A stretch of 64,000 nucleotides of DNA from Candidatus Limnocylindrales bacterium (GTDB lineage Bacteria > Desulfobacterota > Binatia > UBA1149 > CAITLU01), in contig DATNBU010000017.1 in NCBI GenBank assembly GCA_035571835.1, positions 1 through 64,000 of the forward strand. The letters run 5' to 3'. The notes below the pieces were generated by a model. The model saw only the letters and a program-made list of their open reading frames with translations, searched no databases and was not told where the DNA came from. This document shows positions 43,462 to 51,211 of this stretch, one piece after another (within the stretch, counting starts at the first letter, position 1; each line of letters opens with the position of its first letter). The translations under genes and the position numbers were made by a program.

Positions 43462-44811
43462 ATGTCCGCTCCGCACAGTCGGGAAATCGAGGTGTCCGCC
43501 GGCGCAGCGCCGCAGCGCACTGTCTATATCGAGACGTACGGTTGCCAGATGAACGTCTCGGACAGCGAGCTCATCCACGGAGTCCTGTCGGCGCGCGGAT
43601 ACCGGACCGTCGCCGAGCCGTCACGCGCGGACGTCATCCTGCTGAACACCTGCGCGATCCGCGAGAATGCCGAAGAGAAGGTCGCGCGCCGCGTGCGCCA
43701 GCTGATCTCCGAGCGCCGCAGCGCGCGGCGCGTGCGCATCGGCCTTGCCGGCTGCATGGCGCAGCACCATCGCGACCGCCTGCTCGAAAGCATCCCCGGC
43801 CTCGACTTTGTCGTCGGTCCCGACGGCTACCGGCGTCTCGGCGACCTGCTCGAGGCCGAAGAGCCCGCCAGTGCGGTCACGCTCGACCGCCGCGAAACCT
43901 ACGCCGACATCCTGCCCGTTCGCGAGTCCGGCGTGCGCGCGTGGCTGACGATCATGCGCGGATGCGACCGCTTCTGTACGTTCTGCGTGGTGCCGTTCGT
44001 GCGCGGTCGCGAGCGCAGCCTTCCGCCGGCCGTGCTGCGCGAGGAGCTCGTTCGCATCGCAGCCGAAGGCTTTCGCGAGGTGATCCTGCTCGGACAGACG
44101 GTCAACTCCTACCGTCATGAAGATACCGGCTTCGGTGACCTGCTGCGCATGGCGTGCGACATCGCCGGCATCGAGCGCGTACGCTTCACGTCGCCGCATC
44201 CGGCCGACTTCGACGATTCGACGATCGAGGCCCTGCGCGACTGCCCGAAGCTCGGCTCCTACCTGCACCTGCCGCTGCAGAGCGGCGCCGACCGTGTGCT
44301 CGAGTCGATGCAGCGCGGACATACGACCGGCGAGTTCCGCACGCTGGTCGATCGTTTGCGCGACGCCGTGCCGTCGCTCGCGCTCTCGACCGACATCATC
44401 GTCGGTTATCCCGGCGAGACCGAAGAGGAGTTCGAAGTCACCTCGCGGATGATGGACGAGATCGGCTTCGATCATGCGTTCCTGTTCAAGTACTCGCCGC
44501 GCGAAGGGACCCGCTCGTTCAAGCTCGCCGAGACCGTGAGCGACGAAGACAAGGGCCGGCGCCTCGAGCGCCTGATTGCCGAGCAGCAGGCGCGCTCGCT
44601 CCGCATCAACCAGCGGATGATCGGCCGCACCACCGAGGTGCTGGTCGAATCCACGCCCAGGAAGCAGCCCGAATGGCTCTCCGGCAAGAACGGGCAGTTC
44701 AAGACCGTGGCGTTCGAACCCGCCGGCGCGCAGCTCGGCGAGATCGCGACCGTGCTCGTCGAAGCGGCTACGTCGCAGACGCTCAGCGGGCGCGAGGTCG
44801 CGCGTGCCTGA
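43462..44811 (+). CDS. miaB: tRNA-2-methylthio-N6-dimethylallyladenosine synthase MiaB
   Basis: 449 residues. Radical SAM methylthiotransferase acting on A37 of tRNA. N-terminal UPF0004 domain with cluster Cys28 (ETYGCQMN), Cys64 (LLNTCAIRENAEEKV) and Cys98 (GLAGCMAQ). Radical SAM motif C168xxxC172xxC175 in RGCDRFCTFC. C-terminal TRAM domain (GRTTEVLVESTPRK...). Full family length. The downstream membrane protein gene overlaps it by 8 bp. Confidence 0.97.
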   Translation: MSAPHSREIEVSAGAAPQRTVYIETYGCQMNVSDSELIHGVLSARGYRTVAEPSRADVILLNTCAIRENAEEKVARRVRQLISERRSARRVRIGLAGCMAQHHRDRLLESIPGLDFVVGPDGYRRLGDLLEAEEPASAVTLDRRETYADILPVRESGVRAWLTIMRGCDRFCTFCVVPFVRGRERSLPPAVLREELVRIAAEGFREVILLGQTVNSYRHEDTGFGDLLRMACDIAGIERVRFTSPHPADFDDSTIEALRDCPKLGSYLHLPLQSGADRVLESMQRGHTTGEFRTLVDRLRDAVPSLALSTDIIVGYPGETEEEFEVTSRMMDEIGFDHAFLFKYSPREGTRSFKLAETVSDEDKGRRLERLIAEQQARSLRINQRMIGRTTEVLVESTPRKQPEWLSGKNGQFKTVAFEPAGAQLGEIATVLVEAATSQTLSGREVARA

Positions 44812-45430
44812 ACGCGTCGTTCGCGTACTTGCCGATCATCCGTACCGCTGCGCAGTCGTCAGCCTTGTCGCGTGCGCGCTTGCCGCATGGGCAGGCTACG
44901 GGGCCGGCATGGAGGGACTGCACGCGCTCACCCGTTTTACCGGCCGCGCCGGTCTCTGGTGGTTCGCGGTCATTTTCGTGCTTGCGGCGAAGCATCGCTT
45001 CGCCGATGCGGCGCAGGCACGCGACGGACTTCGGATCGTGCTCGGCTTCGGCCTGCACCACACCGTCCATCTCGCGCTGCTGCTCGCGTATCTTCATGCG
45101 TCCGGCCATTCGCTGAACGTTTCGCGAGCCGCCGGCGGAATGTTCGGCTACGTGCTGCTGTTCGCAATGATGGCGACTGCGAACGAATCCGCGCGCGAAC
45201 GTCTCGGCGCCACACGTTGGAGAACGCTTCACCAGGCATCCCTCTGGTACCTGTGGATTGTTTTTGTGCTGACGTACCTCCCGCGCGTGCTCGGCAAGCT
45301 TCCGGACGTCGGCGGAGGGCCGCTCGAGTTTGCCGCCGGCTTGTCGCTGCTCGCGGCGCTCGCTCTGTACCGTTTGGGTGCGTCCGTAAAAGGGAAAATA
45401 CGCACCCACCCGCCTGCACCCGCACGCTGA
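44804..45430 (+). CDS. Ferric-reductase-like / MsrQ-like membrane protein
   Basis: 208 residues with about five or six transmembrane helices. His residues placed as in b-heme transmembrane domains: HHTVHLALLLAYLH (85-98) and WRTLHQASLWYLW (His143). Similar in layout to MsrQ/YedZ and the ferric reductase domain, but no MsrP partner is adjacent. GTG start overlapping the miaB stop by 8 bp. Quinone-linked electron transfer is a guess. Confidence 0.65.
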   Translation: MPERVVRVLADHPYRCAVVSLVACALAAWAGYGAGMEGLHALTRFTGRAGLWWFAVIFVLAAKHRFADAAQARDGLRIVLGFGLHHTVHLALLLAYLHASGHSLNVSRAAGGMFGYVLLFAMMATANESARERLGATRWRTLHQASLWYLWIVFVLTYLPRVLGKLPDVGGGPLEFAAGLSLLAALALYRLGASVKGKIRTHPPAPAR

Positions 45431-45523
45431 TCTCGCATTAGAAACGCTGGCGCTTCCGCGCGTATTGCACGTGCGCAATCGACGCAGCGCTTCCTTCGTC
45501 CGCTCTTAAAAAGTTTTTGCGCC

Positions 45524-45553
45524 TGGGTGACTCGCAAGGGTTGTGGGTGACTC
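45524..45553. promoter_or_regulatory. Direct repeat TGGGTGACTC upstream of the M12B protease gene
   Basis: Identical 10-bp copies at 45524-45533 and 45544-45553, exactly 20 bp apart (two helical turns), 85 bp before the protease start codon. Spacing fits a dimeric activator on one DNA face. The rest of the 208-bp gap shows no clear promoter or riboswitch; the c-di-GMP riboswitch core was looked for and not seen. Confidence 0.5.
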
Positions 45554-45638
45554 TTTCGCGTGGCACTTTTCGATCTCCGCATTCGAAGTGGGTCTCGAAC
45601 GCGGGGTTGCCTTTAACCCTTCAAGGGGGGAGTCCGGA

Positions 45639-48044
45639 ATGACGATAATGAGTCGGCGCTGCCGGTGCGCTTACGCGTTCGGCGGTTTCTTTTTATTCTT
45701 TGTACCAATCGCCGCTTCAGCGGCACCAGTTGAAATTAGGGCCGGTAATCGAGGCTTGGCTGCCGCGGCGCGGGCCGTCGGCAAGGGCGCGGGTCTTCGC
45801 ATCAAAGGTCTCACCCTTCAGGGGCAGACCGAAGGTGCGACGCTCGATCTCAAGCGCTTCGAGGTCTGGGGCCCGGATGCCGTCGTCGAAGTGGACGGGC
45901 AGCGGGTTACTCCGCCGTCGACCGCATATTTCCGTGGCAAGGTTGCGGGCGACGACGGATCGGTTGCGGTCGTCTCCGTCCGCGAGAGCGGCGAAGTCCA
46001 GGGTATGGTCCAGAAGGCCGGCCATTCCTGGCTGATCGGCAAAGGGCGCAACCACAAGAGCCTGCACTCGCGCAGCACCGACGACAGCGAGCTGCCGCCG
46101 TTCGAGTGCGGCAACGACGACGCGTTCTCCGCCGAAGAATTGCTCGGCGTCGACGAGCCCGCGCCGGCGATGCTGACGAGCGGCACCGTGCTCGATCAGA
46201 CGCACGTTGCGACCATCGCGCTCGACAGCGACTACGAGTACTATGCAAAGTTCGGCAACGTCACGAATGCGCTCGACTACATGGGCGACCTCATCGGTTA
46301 CGCGGACGTGACGTATTCGCGGGAGATCAACACCGACATGCAGATCGGTTTCTCGCGCCTGTGGACAGGCGGTGCGACGTCGGATCCTTGGACTGCCGGA
46401 ACCTGCGTCGACGCCAACGGCGACGGCATTTCCGACAATCCGCCGTGCGGCACCAGCGGCGCACTGACCGAATTCCGCAACTACTGGAACGCGAACATGA
46501 CCGGCGTCAACCGCACGCTCGCCCACATGCTGTCGGGAAAAGGCCTCGGCGGCGGAATCGCGTACGTCGGCGTGCTTTGCCAGAACTACTCCACGTCGAA
46601 GGGCTCGACGAGCGACTACGGCGTGTCGTCGAGCCTCGGCGGAACGTTCGTCTGGGACGGCGATCAGACCCACAATCCGTCGAACGTGGTCTGGGACATC
46701 GTCGTCACGCAGCACGAGATCGGACACAACTTCAATTCCCCGCACGCCCACGACTACTGCAACATCGGCAACAGCGCGCTGCCGATCGACAACTGCTACG
46801 CGGGTTGCCAGGCCGGCGCGACGATCGCGCTGCCGACGTGCTCGCAGCCGACGCCGCGGTTCACGACCGGCAGCGGCGCGGGAACGATCATGAGCTACTG
46901 CCACCTTCGCTCGGGCGGTTACGGCAACATCGCGATGACGTTCGGCGAAGGGCACACCTGCGGAACCATGCCGGGCCGCGAGGCCGACCGCATGTCCGCG
47001 TTCGTGACCACGCGCGCTGCCACGTATCCGACATGCTTCGCGCCGACTTCGGCGCCGACCTGCGGCAACGGGCTCGTCGATTCGGGCGAGCAGTGCGACG
47101 GAACCAACCTCGGTGGTGCGACCTGCACGTCGAAGGGTTTCGCCGGCGGCACGCTGAGCTGCTCGTCGTCGTGCACCCTCGTGACGTCGTCGTGCACGGC
47201 TTCTCCGTGCGGTAACGGGATCATCGACTCCGGCGAACAGTGCGACGGGACCAACCTCGGCGGCGCGACCTGCGCGTCGAAGGGCTTCGGTGCCGGCACG
47301 CTCAGCTGCTCGTCGACGTGCACGCTCAATACGTCCTCGTGCAGCAACTGCGGCAACAACGTGATCAACGCCGGCGAAGTCTGCGACGGCACGGCTCTGG
47401 GCGGCAGCACGTGCGCCCTGCAGGGCTGTACGAGCGGCGGCGTGCTCGCGTGCAACTCGACCTGCAGCGGCTACAGCACCGGCGCGTGCTTCGGCTGCCC
47501 GGTCTGCGACCACGACGGCGTCTGCGAGACCGGCGAGCTCTGCTCGACGTGTTCGAGCGACTGCGCAAGCGGAACGACCACCGGCGCACGCTGCGGAAAC
47601 GGCATCTGCGAAGCCGGAAACGGCGAGGACTGCCTGTCGTGCCCCTCCGACTGCAACGGCGTGCAGAGCGGAAAGACATCGAGCCGCTACTGCTGCGGCG
47701 ACGGTTCCGGCGCCAACGCCGTTCCGTGCTCGGACGGACGCTGCACGGCGGGCCGTCAGTGCACCACCGTCACGAAGAGCGCGGCGAGCTACTGCTGCGG
47801 CGACGGCATCTGCGGAGGCGGCGAGAGCTGCTCGACGTGCGCGCTCGACTGCAAAGGCGCGGTCGAGATCTGCGGCAACGGCATGGACGACAACTGCAAC
47901 AGCAAGATCGACTGCACCGACACCGCGTGCAGCACGGTCTCGACCTGCCAGTGCCGTTCGCCGGGCGCCAGCTGCACCGTCAGCAGCCAGTGCTGTTCGG
48001 GAAGCTGCGCGACGACCGGCAAGAATCCGTACACGTGCAACTGA
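45639..48044 (+). CDS. Secreted M12B (reprolysin-like) zinc metalloprotease with Cys-rich repeats
   Basis: 801 residues. Signal peptide (1-28), propeptide-like region (about 30-180), metzincin catalytic domain with HEIGHNFNSPH (His359, Glu360, His363, His369) and a Met-turn GTIMSYCH (Met418). The C-terminal half (about 505-801) is Cys-rich: two clear copies of CGNGxxDSGEQCDGTNLGGAT followed by TLSCSS-type modules, then related ones, as in myxobacterial Cys-rich repeats (DUF4215-like). Probably an exported protease that binds surfaces or matrix. GGGGGGAG Shine-Dalgarno. Convergent with the cyclotransferase gene. Confidence 0.92.
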   Translation: MTIMSRRCRCAYAFGGFFLFFVPIAASAAPVEIRAGNRGLAAAARAVGKGAGLRIKGLTLQGQTEGATLDLKRFEVWGPDAVVEVDGQRVTPPSTAYFRGKVAGDDGSVAVVSVRESGEVQGMVQKAGHSWLIGKGRNHKSLHSRSTDDSELPPFECGNDDAFSAEELLGVDEPAPAMLTSGTVLDQTHVATIALDSDYEYYAKFGNVTNALDYMGDLIGYADVTYSREINTDMQIGFSRLWTGGATSDPWTAGTCVDANGDGISDNPPCGTSGALTEFRNYWNANMTGVNRTLAHMLSGKGLGGGIAYVGVLCQNYSTSKGSTSDYGVSSSLGGTFVWDGDQTHNPSNVVWDIVVTQHEIGHNFNSPHAHDYCNIGNSALPIDNCYAGCQAGATIALPTCSQPTPRFTTGSGAGTIMSYCHLRSGGYGNIAMTFGEGHTCGTMPGREADRMSAFVTTRAATYPTCFAPTSAPTCGNGLVDSGEQCDGTNLGGATCTSKGFAGGTLSCSSSCTLVTSSCTASPCGNGIIDSGEQCDGTNLGGATCASKGFGAGTLSCSSTCTLNTSSCSNCGNNVINAGEVCDGTALGGSTCALQGCTSGGVLACNSTCSGYSTGACFGCPVCDHDGVCETGELCSTCSSDCASGTTTGARCGNGICEAGNGEDCLSCPSDCNGVQSGKTSSRYCCGDGSGANAVPCSDGRCTAGRQCTTVTKSAASYCCGDGICGGGESCSTCALDCKGAVEICGNGMDDNCNSKIDCTDTACSTVSTCQCRSPGASCTVSSQCCSGSCATTGKNPYTCN

Positions 48045-48064
48045 TCATGAGGTGAGTGGTGGGG

Positions 48065-48100
48065 GTTGCGCGGCCGGTCCCGAGAGACCGGCCGCGTAAC
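48065..48100. terminator. Hairpin between convergent protease and cyclotransferase genes
   Basis: Perfect 11-bp stem CGCGGCCGGTC/GACCGGCCGCG (48069-48079, 48086-48096), 6-nt loop CCGAGA, extended by GTTG/TAAC. No T-run; likely a bidirectional transcript end 24 bp after the protease stop. Confidence 0.55.
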
Positions 48101-48213
48101 GTTACGTTGGTCCACGATTGTGGGCGGACGACGATAACGGCCCATCTGCTTCGTTGGATTCCGCCTCGCATCTGGACCGTTCTCGTCGCCCGCGCATGGA
48201 GCGCGTCATCAAC

Positions 48214-48717
48214 TCATTCGCTGCGTGCGGGCGGGTTGATTGCTCCTTCTCTTTCGTCCCAGGCCAGCGGCCAGGCTTCGAGGGCCTGGATGTACCCTTC
48301 CGGAAGTCCGTGCTCGCGCGCGCCTTCGATGAGCAGGCCGCGGTAGCGGTGCGACGGGCGGCGCGCCGGGTCGCGGAGCTCGCTGACGTAGGTTTCGGCC
48401 ACGACAAGGTCGCCCGACGACTCGACCTCGACACGCACGCGGTTGTAGAGACCGTTTCCCACGCCCTCGGTGCGGTCGAGGTGCGCGTGCTGCTCGGGTC
48501 CGAGAAGGTAGAGCACGCCCCAGACCGAAGCCCCGTCGTCGATCGCAAGGTTGGCGACGCCGCGCTCGCCCGGGCCGATCGGGATGTCGAAACGCAGGCC
48601 GTATCCGGCGAGGCAACCGATGCGCGTCTCGAGCGGCTCGATCAGGCGGCGTCCGCGAAACGTCGCCGGCTGCATGTTGCTGCCGTATGCGAAGTACCAC
48701 CAGGCGCGATCTTCCAT
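48214..48717 (-). CDS. Gamma-glutamylcyclotransferase-like (AIG2) family protein
   Basis: 167 residues. Starts WWYFAYGSNM, the substrate-binding loop of the family, followed by LAGYGLRFDIP, VWGVLYLL and HLDRTEGVGNGLYNRV, where the Glu after DRT is the likely catalytic acid. AGGAG Shine-Dalgarno. Family enzymes cyclise gamma-glutamyl compounds to 5-oxoproline; the exact substrate is uncertain. Follows the alpha/beta hydrolase on the same strand with 53 bp between. Confidence 0.9.
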   Translation of the reverse strand: MEDRAWWYFAYGSNMQPATFRGRRLIEPLETRIGCLAGYGLRFDIPIGPGERGVANLAIDDGASVWGVLYLLGPEQHAHLDRTEGVGNGLYNRVRVEVESSGDLVVAETYVSELRDPARRPSHRYRGLLIEGAREHGLPEGYIQALEAWPLAWDEREGAINPPARSE

Positions 48718-48770
48718 GGGCTCCTGCGGACAGTCTGTGGCCCGCGCAATGCTTCAGGCAAGCATCGCAA

Positions 48771-49532
48771 TCATGCCGGAGGCAGACCGGCGTGACGCTT
48801 GAGAAAGTCTCCGAGCTTGTTCGCGAACCAGTCCGGATCCTCGAGGTAGATGCCGTGACCGCGGCCGGCGACGATCTCGATCTCGCTTCCGGCAATCGTG
48901 CGGCTGAGGATCACCGAGCCGCCGACGCCGAGAAAATCCTTCTCGCCGACGACGATCATTGTCGGAACGGAAACGCTGCGCAGAGCGGCGGTCAGCGGAT
49001 TTTCGTTGAGCGTGCGCATCGCGGCGATTACCGGCGCCATGCCCGGGCCGTCCGGCACCGGGCCGCGATCGGGCTTCATCCCCATCAGCTTCATGACGGC
49101 CGCGCCGCCTTCGGCCACGGCGATCTCCATGCAGCGCGAGTACCACGCGGCTGTCTTGTCGTTGCATTCGCTGGCCGTGCCGACGAGCCCGAGCGCCGAA
49201 ACGCGCGATGGAAAGTCCACCGCCGTCTGCTGCGCGACCACACCGCCGGCGCTGTGGCCGACGACGGCAGTTCGATCGATTGCGAGCGCGTCGAGAAGTG
49301 CCACGAGGTCGGCCGCAAGGTCGTGACGCGAGCAAGGACCCGCGGGAGCCGTGGTCCCGCCGTGCGCGCGCAGATCGTAGCGCAGCACTCGAAAGCGATC
49401 GGAAAGCCGCTCTTCCTGGCCGGACCAGATCTCGAGCGACGCCGCAAGGCCGTGGACGAACGTGACCACCGGGAGCCCGGCATCGCCGGTGAGCTCATAG
49501 CGGACGTCGAGTTTGCCGGCGCGAACGTTCAT
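48771..49532 (-). CDS. Alpha/beta hydrolase
   Basis: 253 residues. Oxyanion motif TFVHGLAAS, nucleophile in VVGHSAGGVV, Asp side in VVGEKDFLG and His in AGRGHGIYLEDP: a complete triad. Resembles 3-oxoadipate enol-lactonase and related esterases. AAGGAAA Shine-Dalgarno, 22 bp after the JAMM gene; probably in one operon with it. Substrate unknown. Confidence 0.9.
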   Translation of the reverse strand: MNVRAGKLDVRYELTGDAGLPVVTFVHGLAASLEIWSGQEERLSDRFRVLRYDLRAHGGTTAPAGPCSRHDLAADLVALLDALAIDRTAVVGHSAGGVVAQQTAVDFPSRVSALGLVGTASECNDKTAAWYSRCMEIAVAEGGAAVMKLMGMKPDRGPVPDGPGMAPVIAAMRTLNENPLTAALRSVSVPTMIVVGEKDFLGVGGSVILSRTIAGSEIEIVAGRGHGIYLEDPDWFANKLGDFLKRHAGLPPA

Positions 49533-49554
49533 GCGGTTTCCTTCGTTGCCGGGT

Positions 49555-50052
49555 TCACTGTCCGCGCGAAGACGACGAAAGCTTTTCGAGAGCGACCTCG
49601 ACATACGCGCTTTCGGCCGGCGACCACGAGAATGCCTTCGCGACTTCGCAGCGCCGGTGACGGACCGAGATGACGATCTGCAGCGCGTCCGGATAGGACG
49701 GTTCGCCGAACGGTGTGGCCTGCAGCGTGTCTTCCGCGGAGAAGTACGCGTCGTGATCCGGATGCGAATGATAGAACGCAACCAGCGCCGCACCCGGCTC
49801 CTCGGCCGCTTCGAGCGCGGCGCGCAGGTCCTGCGGATGTCCCGTGTACGCCGTGCGCGCGGTGCGCGGATACGAAGCCGGATTCTCGGCGTGCATCTGG
49901 TTCTGGATGTTGCGGATGCGCATCGCCTTGGTCGTGCCGTCGGCGAGCGAGACGATCACGCCGCAGCATTCGTCGGGATAGGCCTCTTCGCAGTGGATGC
50001 GAAGGTCGTCCATCACGAGGTCGGTCAGAAGGTTCGGCGTCGTCATGTTCAC
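49555..50052 (-). CDS. JAMM/MPN+ zinc protease (Mec-like)
   Basis: 165 residues. All JAMM residues are visible: Glu28 in YPDECCG, then His95, His97, Ser105 and Asp108 in YHSHPDHDAYFSAED (H-x-H-P-x6-S-x2-D). Bacterial members cleave after Gly-Gly of ubiquitin-like proteins (Mec+ acts on CysO; others on MoaD or ThiS forms). GTG start overlaps the upstream stop (GTGA); an ATG two codons later also fits. No CysO, CysM or ThiS gene is adjacent, but a MoaD with a tail past Gly-Gly lies 7 kb away. Substrate is inference. Confidence 0.92.
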   Translation of the reverse strand: MNMTTPNLLTDLVMDDLRIHCEEAYPDECCGVIVSLADGTTKAMRIRNIQNQMHAENPASYPRTARTAYTGHPQDLRAALEAAEEPGAALVAFYHSHPDHDAYFSAEDTLQATPFGEPSYPDALQIVISVRHRRCEVAKAFSWSPAESAYVEVALEKLSSSSRGQ

Positions 50053-51035
50053 TGGCCGCCGGGAGCACGGCTGCCCACGAGTGCCAGAAGCACGCGGTTG
50101 GCGGAAACGTCGACGCCGTGGCTGTCGCCGCGCCGGCAGACTTCTCCGGTGATCGCGTCGATCTCGGTCGGCCGACCGCGCTCGAGATCCTGCAGCATCG
50201 ACGATCGATGGCGCGCGGTCACCGGAAGCAGGCGCTCGTAGAAGTGGCGGCGATACGCGTCCGCGTCAGGCCACGGCAGTCGCACACCTTCGGCCGTCGC
50301 GACGGCGAAGGCTTCGTCCATCACGCGATCCATCACGCGCCGTCTTTCGGGATCGTTCGGAAGGTCGCCGTAACAAAGCCCGAGCAGCGCACCCATCGGA
50401 TTGAGCGCGGCGTTGTAGAAAACCTTCGCCCACAGCGCGGCCACGATCGACGCTGCCTGATCGGCCGGCGCACCGGCCTTGCGGAAACGCGCCGCCCAGT
50501 ATGCGGCGCCTTCGTCGTGCTCGTGCAGCGGATGGCCGATCAGCGTGGGCTCGGCCTCGACAGTCACACGCGCGCAGCCGGGCCGCGCGATTTCGGTTCC
50601 GAAGATCACGCGGCCGCCGAGCGTGCGCGCAGCTCCGAACACATTGGCTACGCGTTCGACATTGCCCAGCCCGTTCTGCAGCGAGATCACGCGGCCGCGC
50701 TCGGCAAGACACCCGGGATCGAGCGTGGCCAGCAGCGCGTCCGTCTGGAACGCCTTGCACGTGACGAGCACGGCATCGAAAGGCCCGGCCGCAGAGCGGC
50801 CGTCGTCGTGCGCGTGCGAGAGCGAACCGCGATGTGCGCCCCAGATTCCTTCGAGTTCCATTCCGGCGGTCCGCACGGCATCGAAATGCGCGCCGCGACC
50901 GATCGCTTCGACGCGTGAGCCGCTTTCGGCCAGCAGGCACGCGAAGACGGTTCCGATCGCGCCGCATCCGGCGACAAGAACTCTTTCGCTTCCATGCACC
51001 GGAGATTCGAAGCGATCGGAACTTTGGACGTCCAT
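50049..51035 (-). CDS. Ketopantoate reductase (ApbA/PanE) family protein
   Basis: 328 residues. NAD(P)-binding Rossmann motif VAGCGAIGTVFACLL, catalytic Lys in VLVTCKAFQT, SLQNGLGN, and the C-terminal helical domain with ALWAKVFYNAALNPMGALL and SSMLQDLERGRPTEIDAITG, all family marks. Reduces 2-dehydropantoate (CoA pathway) or related 2-keto acids. Start at 51035 at the beginning of the recognisable protein. Its stop overlaps the JAMM gene start; divergent from the PEPCK-like gene. Confidence 0.9.
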   Translation of the reverse strand: MDVQSSDRFESPVHGSERVLVAGCGAIGTVFACLLAESGSRVEAIGRGAHFDAVRTAGMELEGIWGAHRGSLSHAHDDGRSAAGPFDAVLVTCKAFQTDALLATLDPGCLAERGRVISLQNGLGNVERVANVFGAARTLGGRVIFGTEIARPGCARVTVEAEPTLIGHPLHEHDEGAAYWAARFRKAGAPADQAASIVAALWAKVFYNAALNPMGALLGLCYGDLPNDPERRRVMDRVMDEAFAVATAEGVRLPWPDADAYRRHFYERLLPVTARHRSSMLQDLERGRPTEIDAITGEVCRRGDSHGVDVSANRVLLALVGSRAPGGQ

Positions 51036-51211
51036 GCTCACGATCCTGACCTCGATCCTTCGAAAAGCCGGCCGGGCGCTGCGCCTGGCCGCTCTGCACG
51101 CTGCGATTCGTGTAACGCGGGTCGCAGTTTGACGCACTGCGACGCATCGAGTATGGACCGCCTTTTCTTCAAACTTCCAAGACCCCCACAACGATCCGGG
51201 AAACAACGCTG

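Noticed and set aside
45539-45570. Sigma-54 promoter suggested by TGGCAC near 45560
   Set aside because: The -12 GC element is not at the required spacing.
45431-45638. c-di-GMP (GEMM) riboswitch before the M12B protease
   Set aside because: The conserved GEMM core and tetraloop-receptor sequences are not present.
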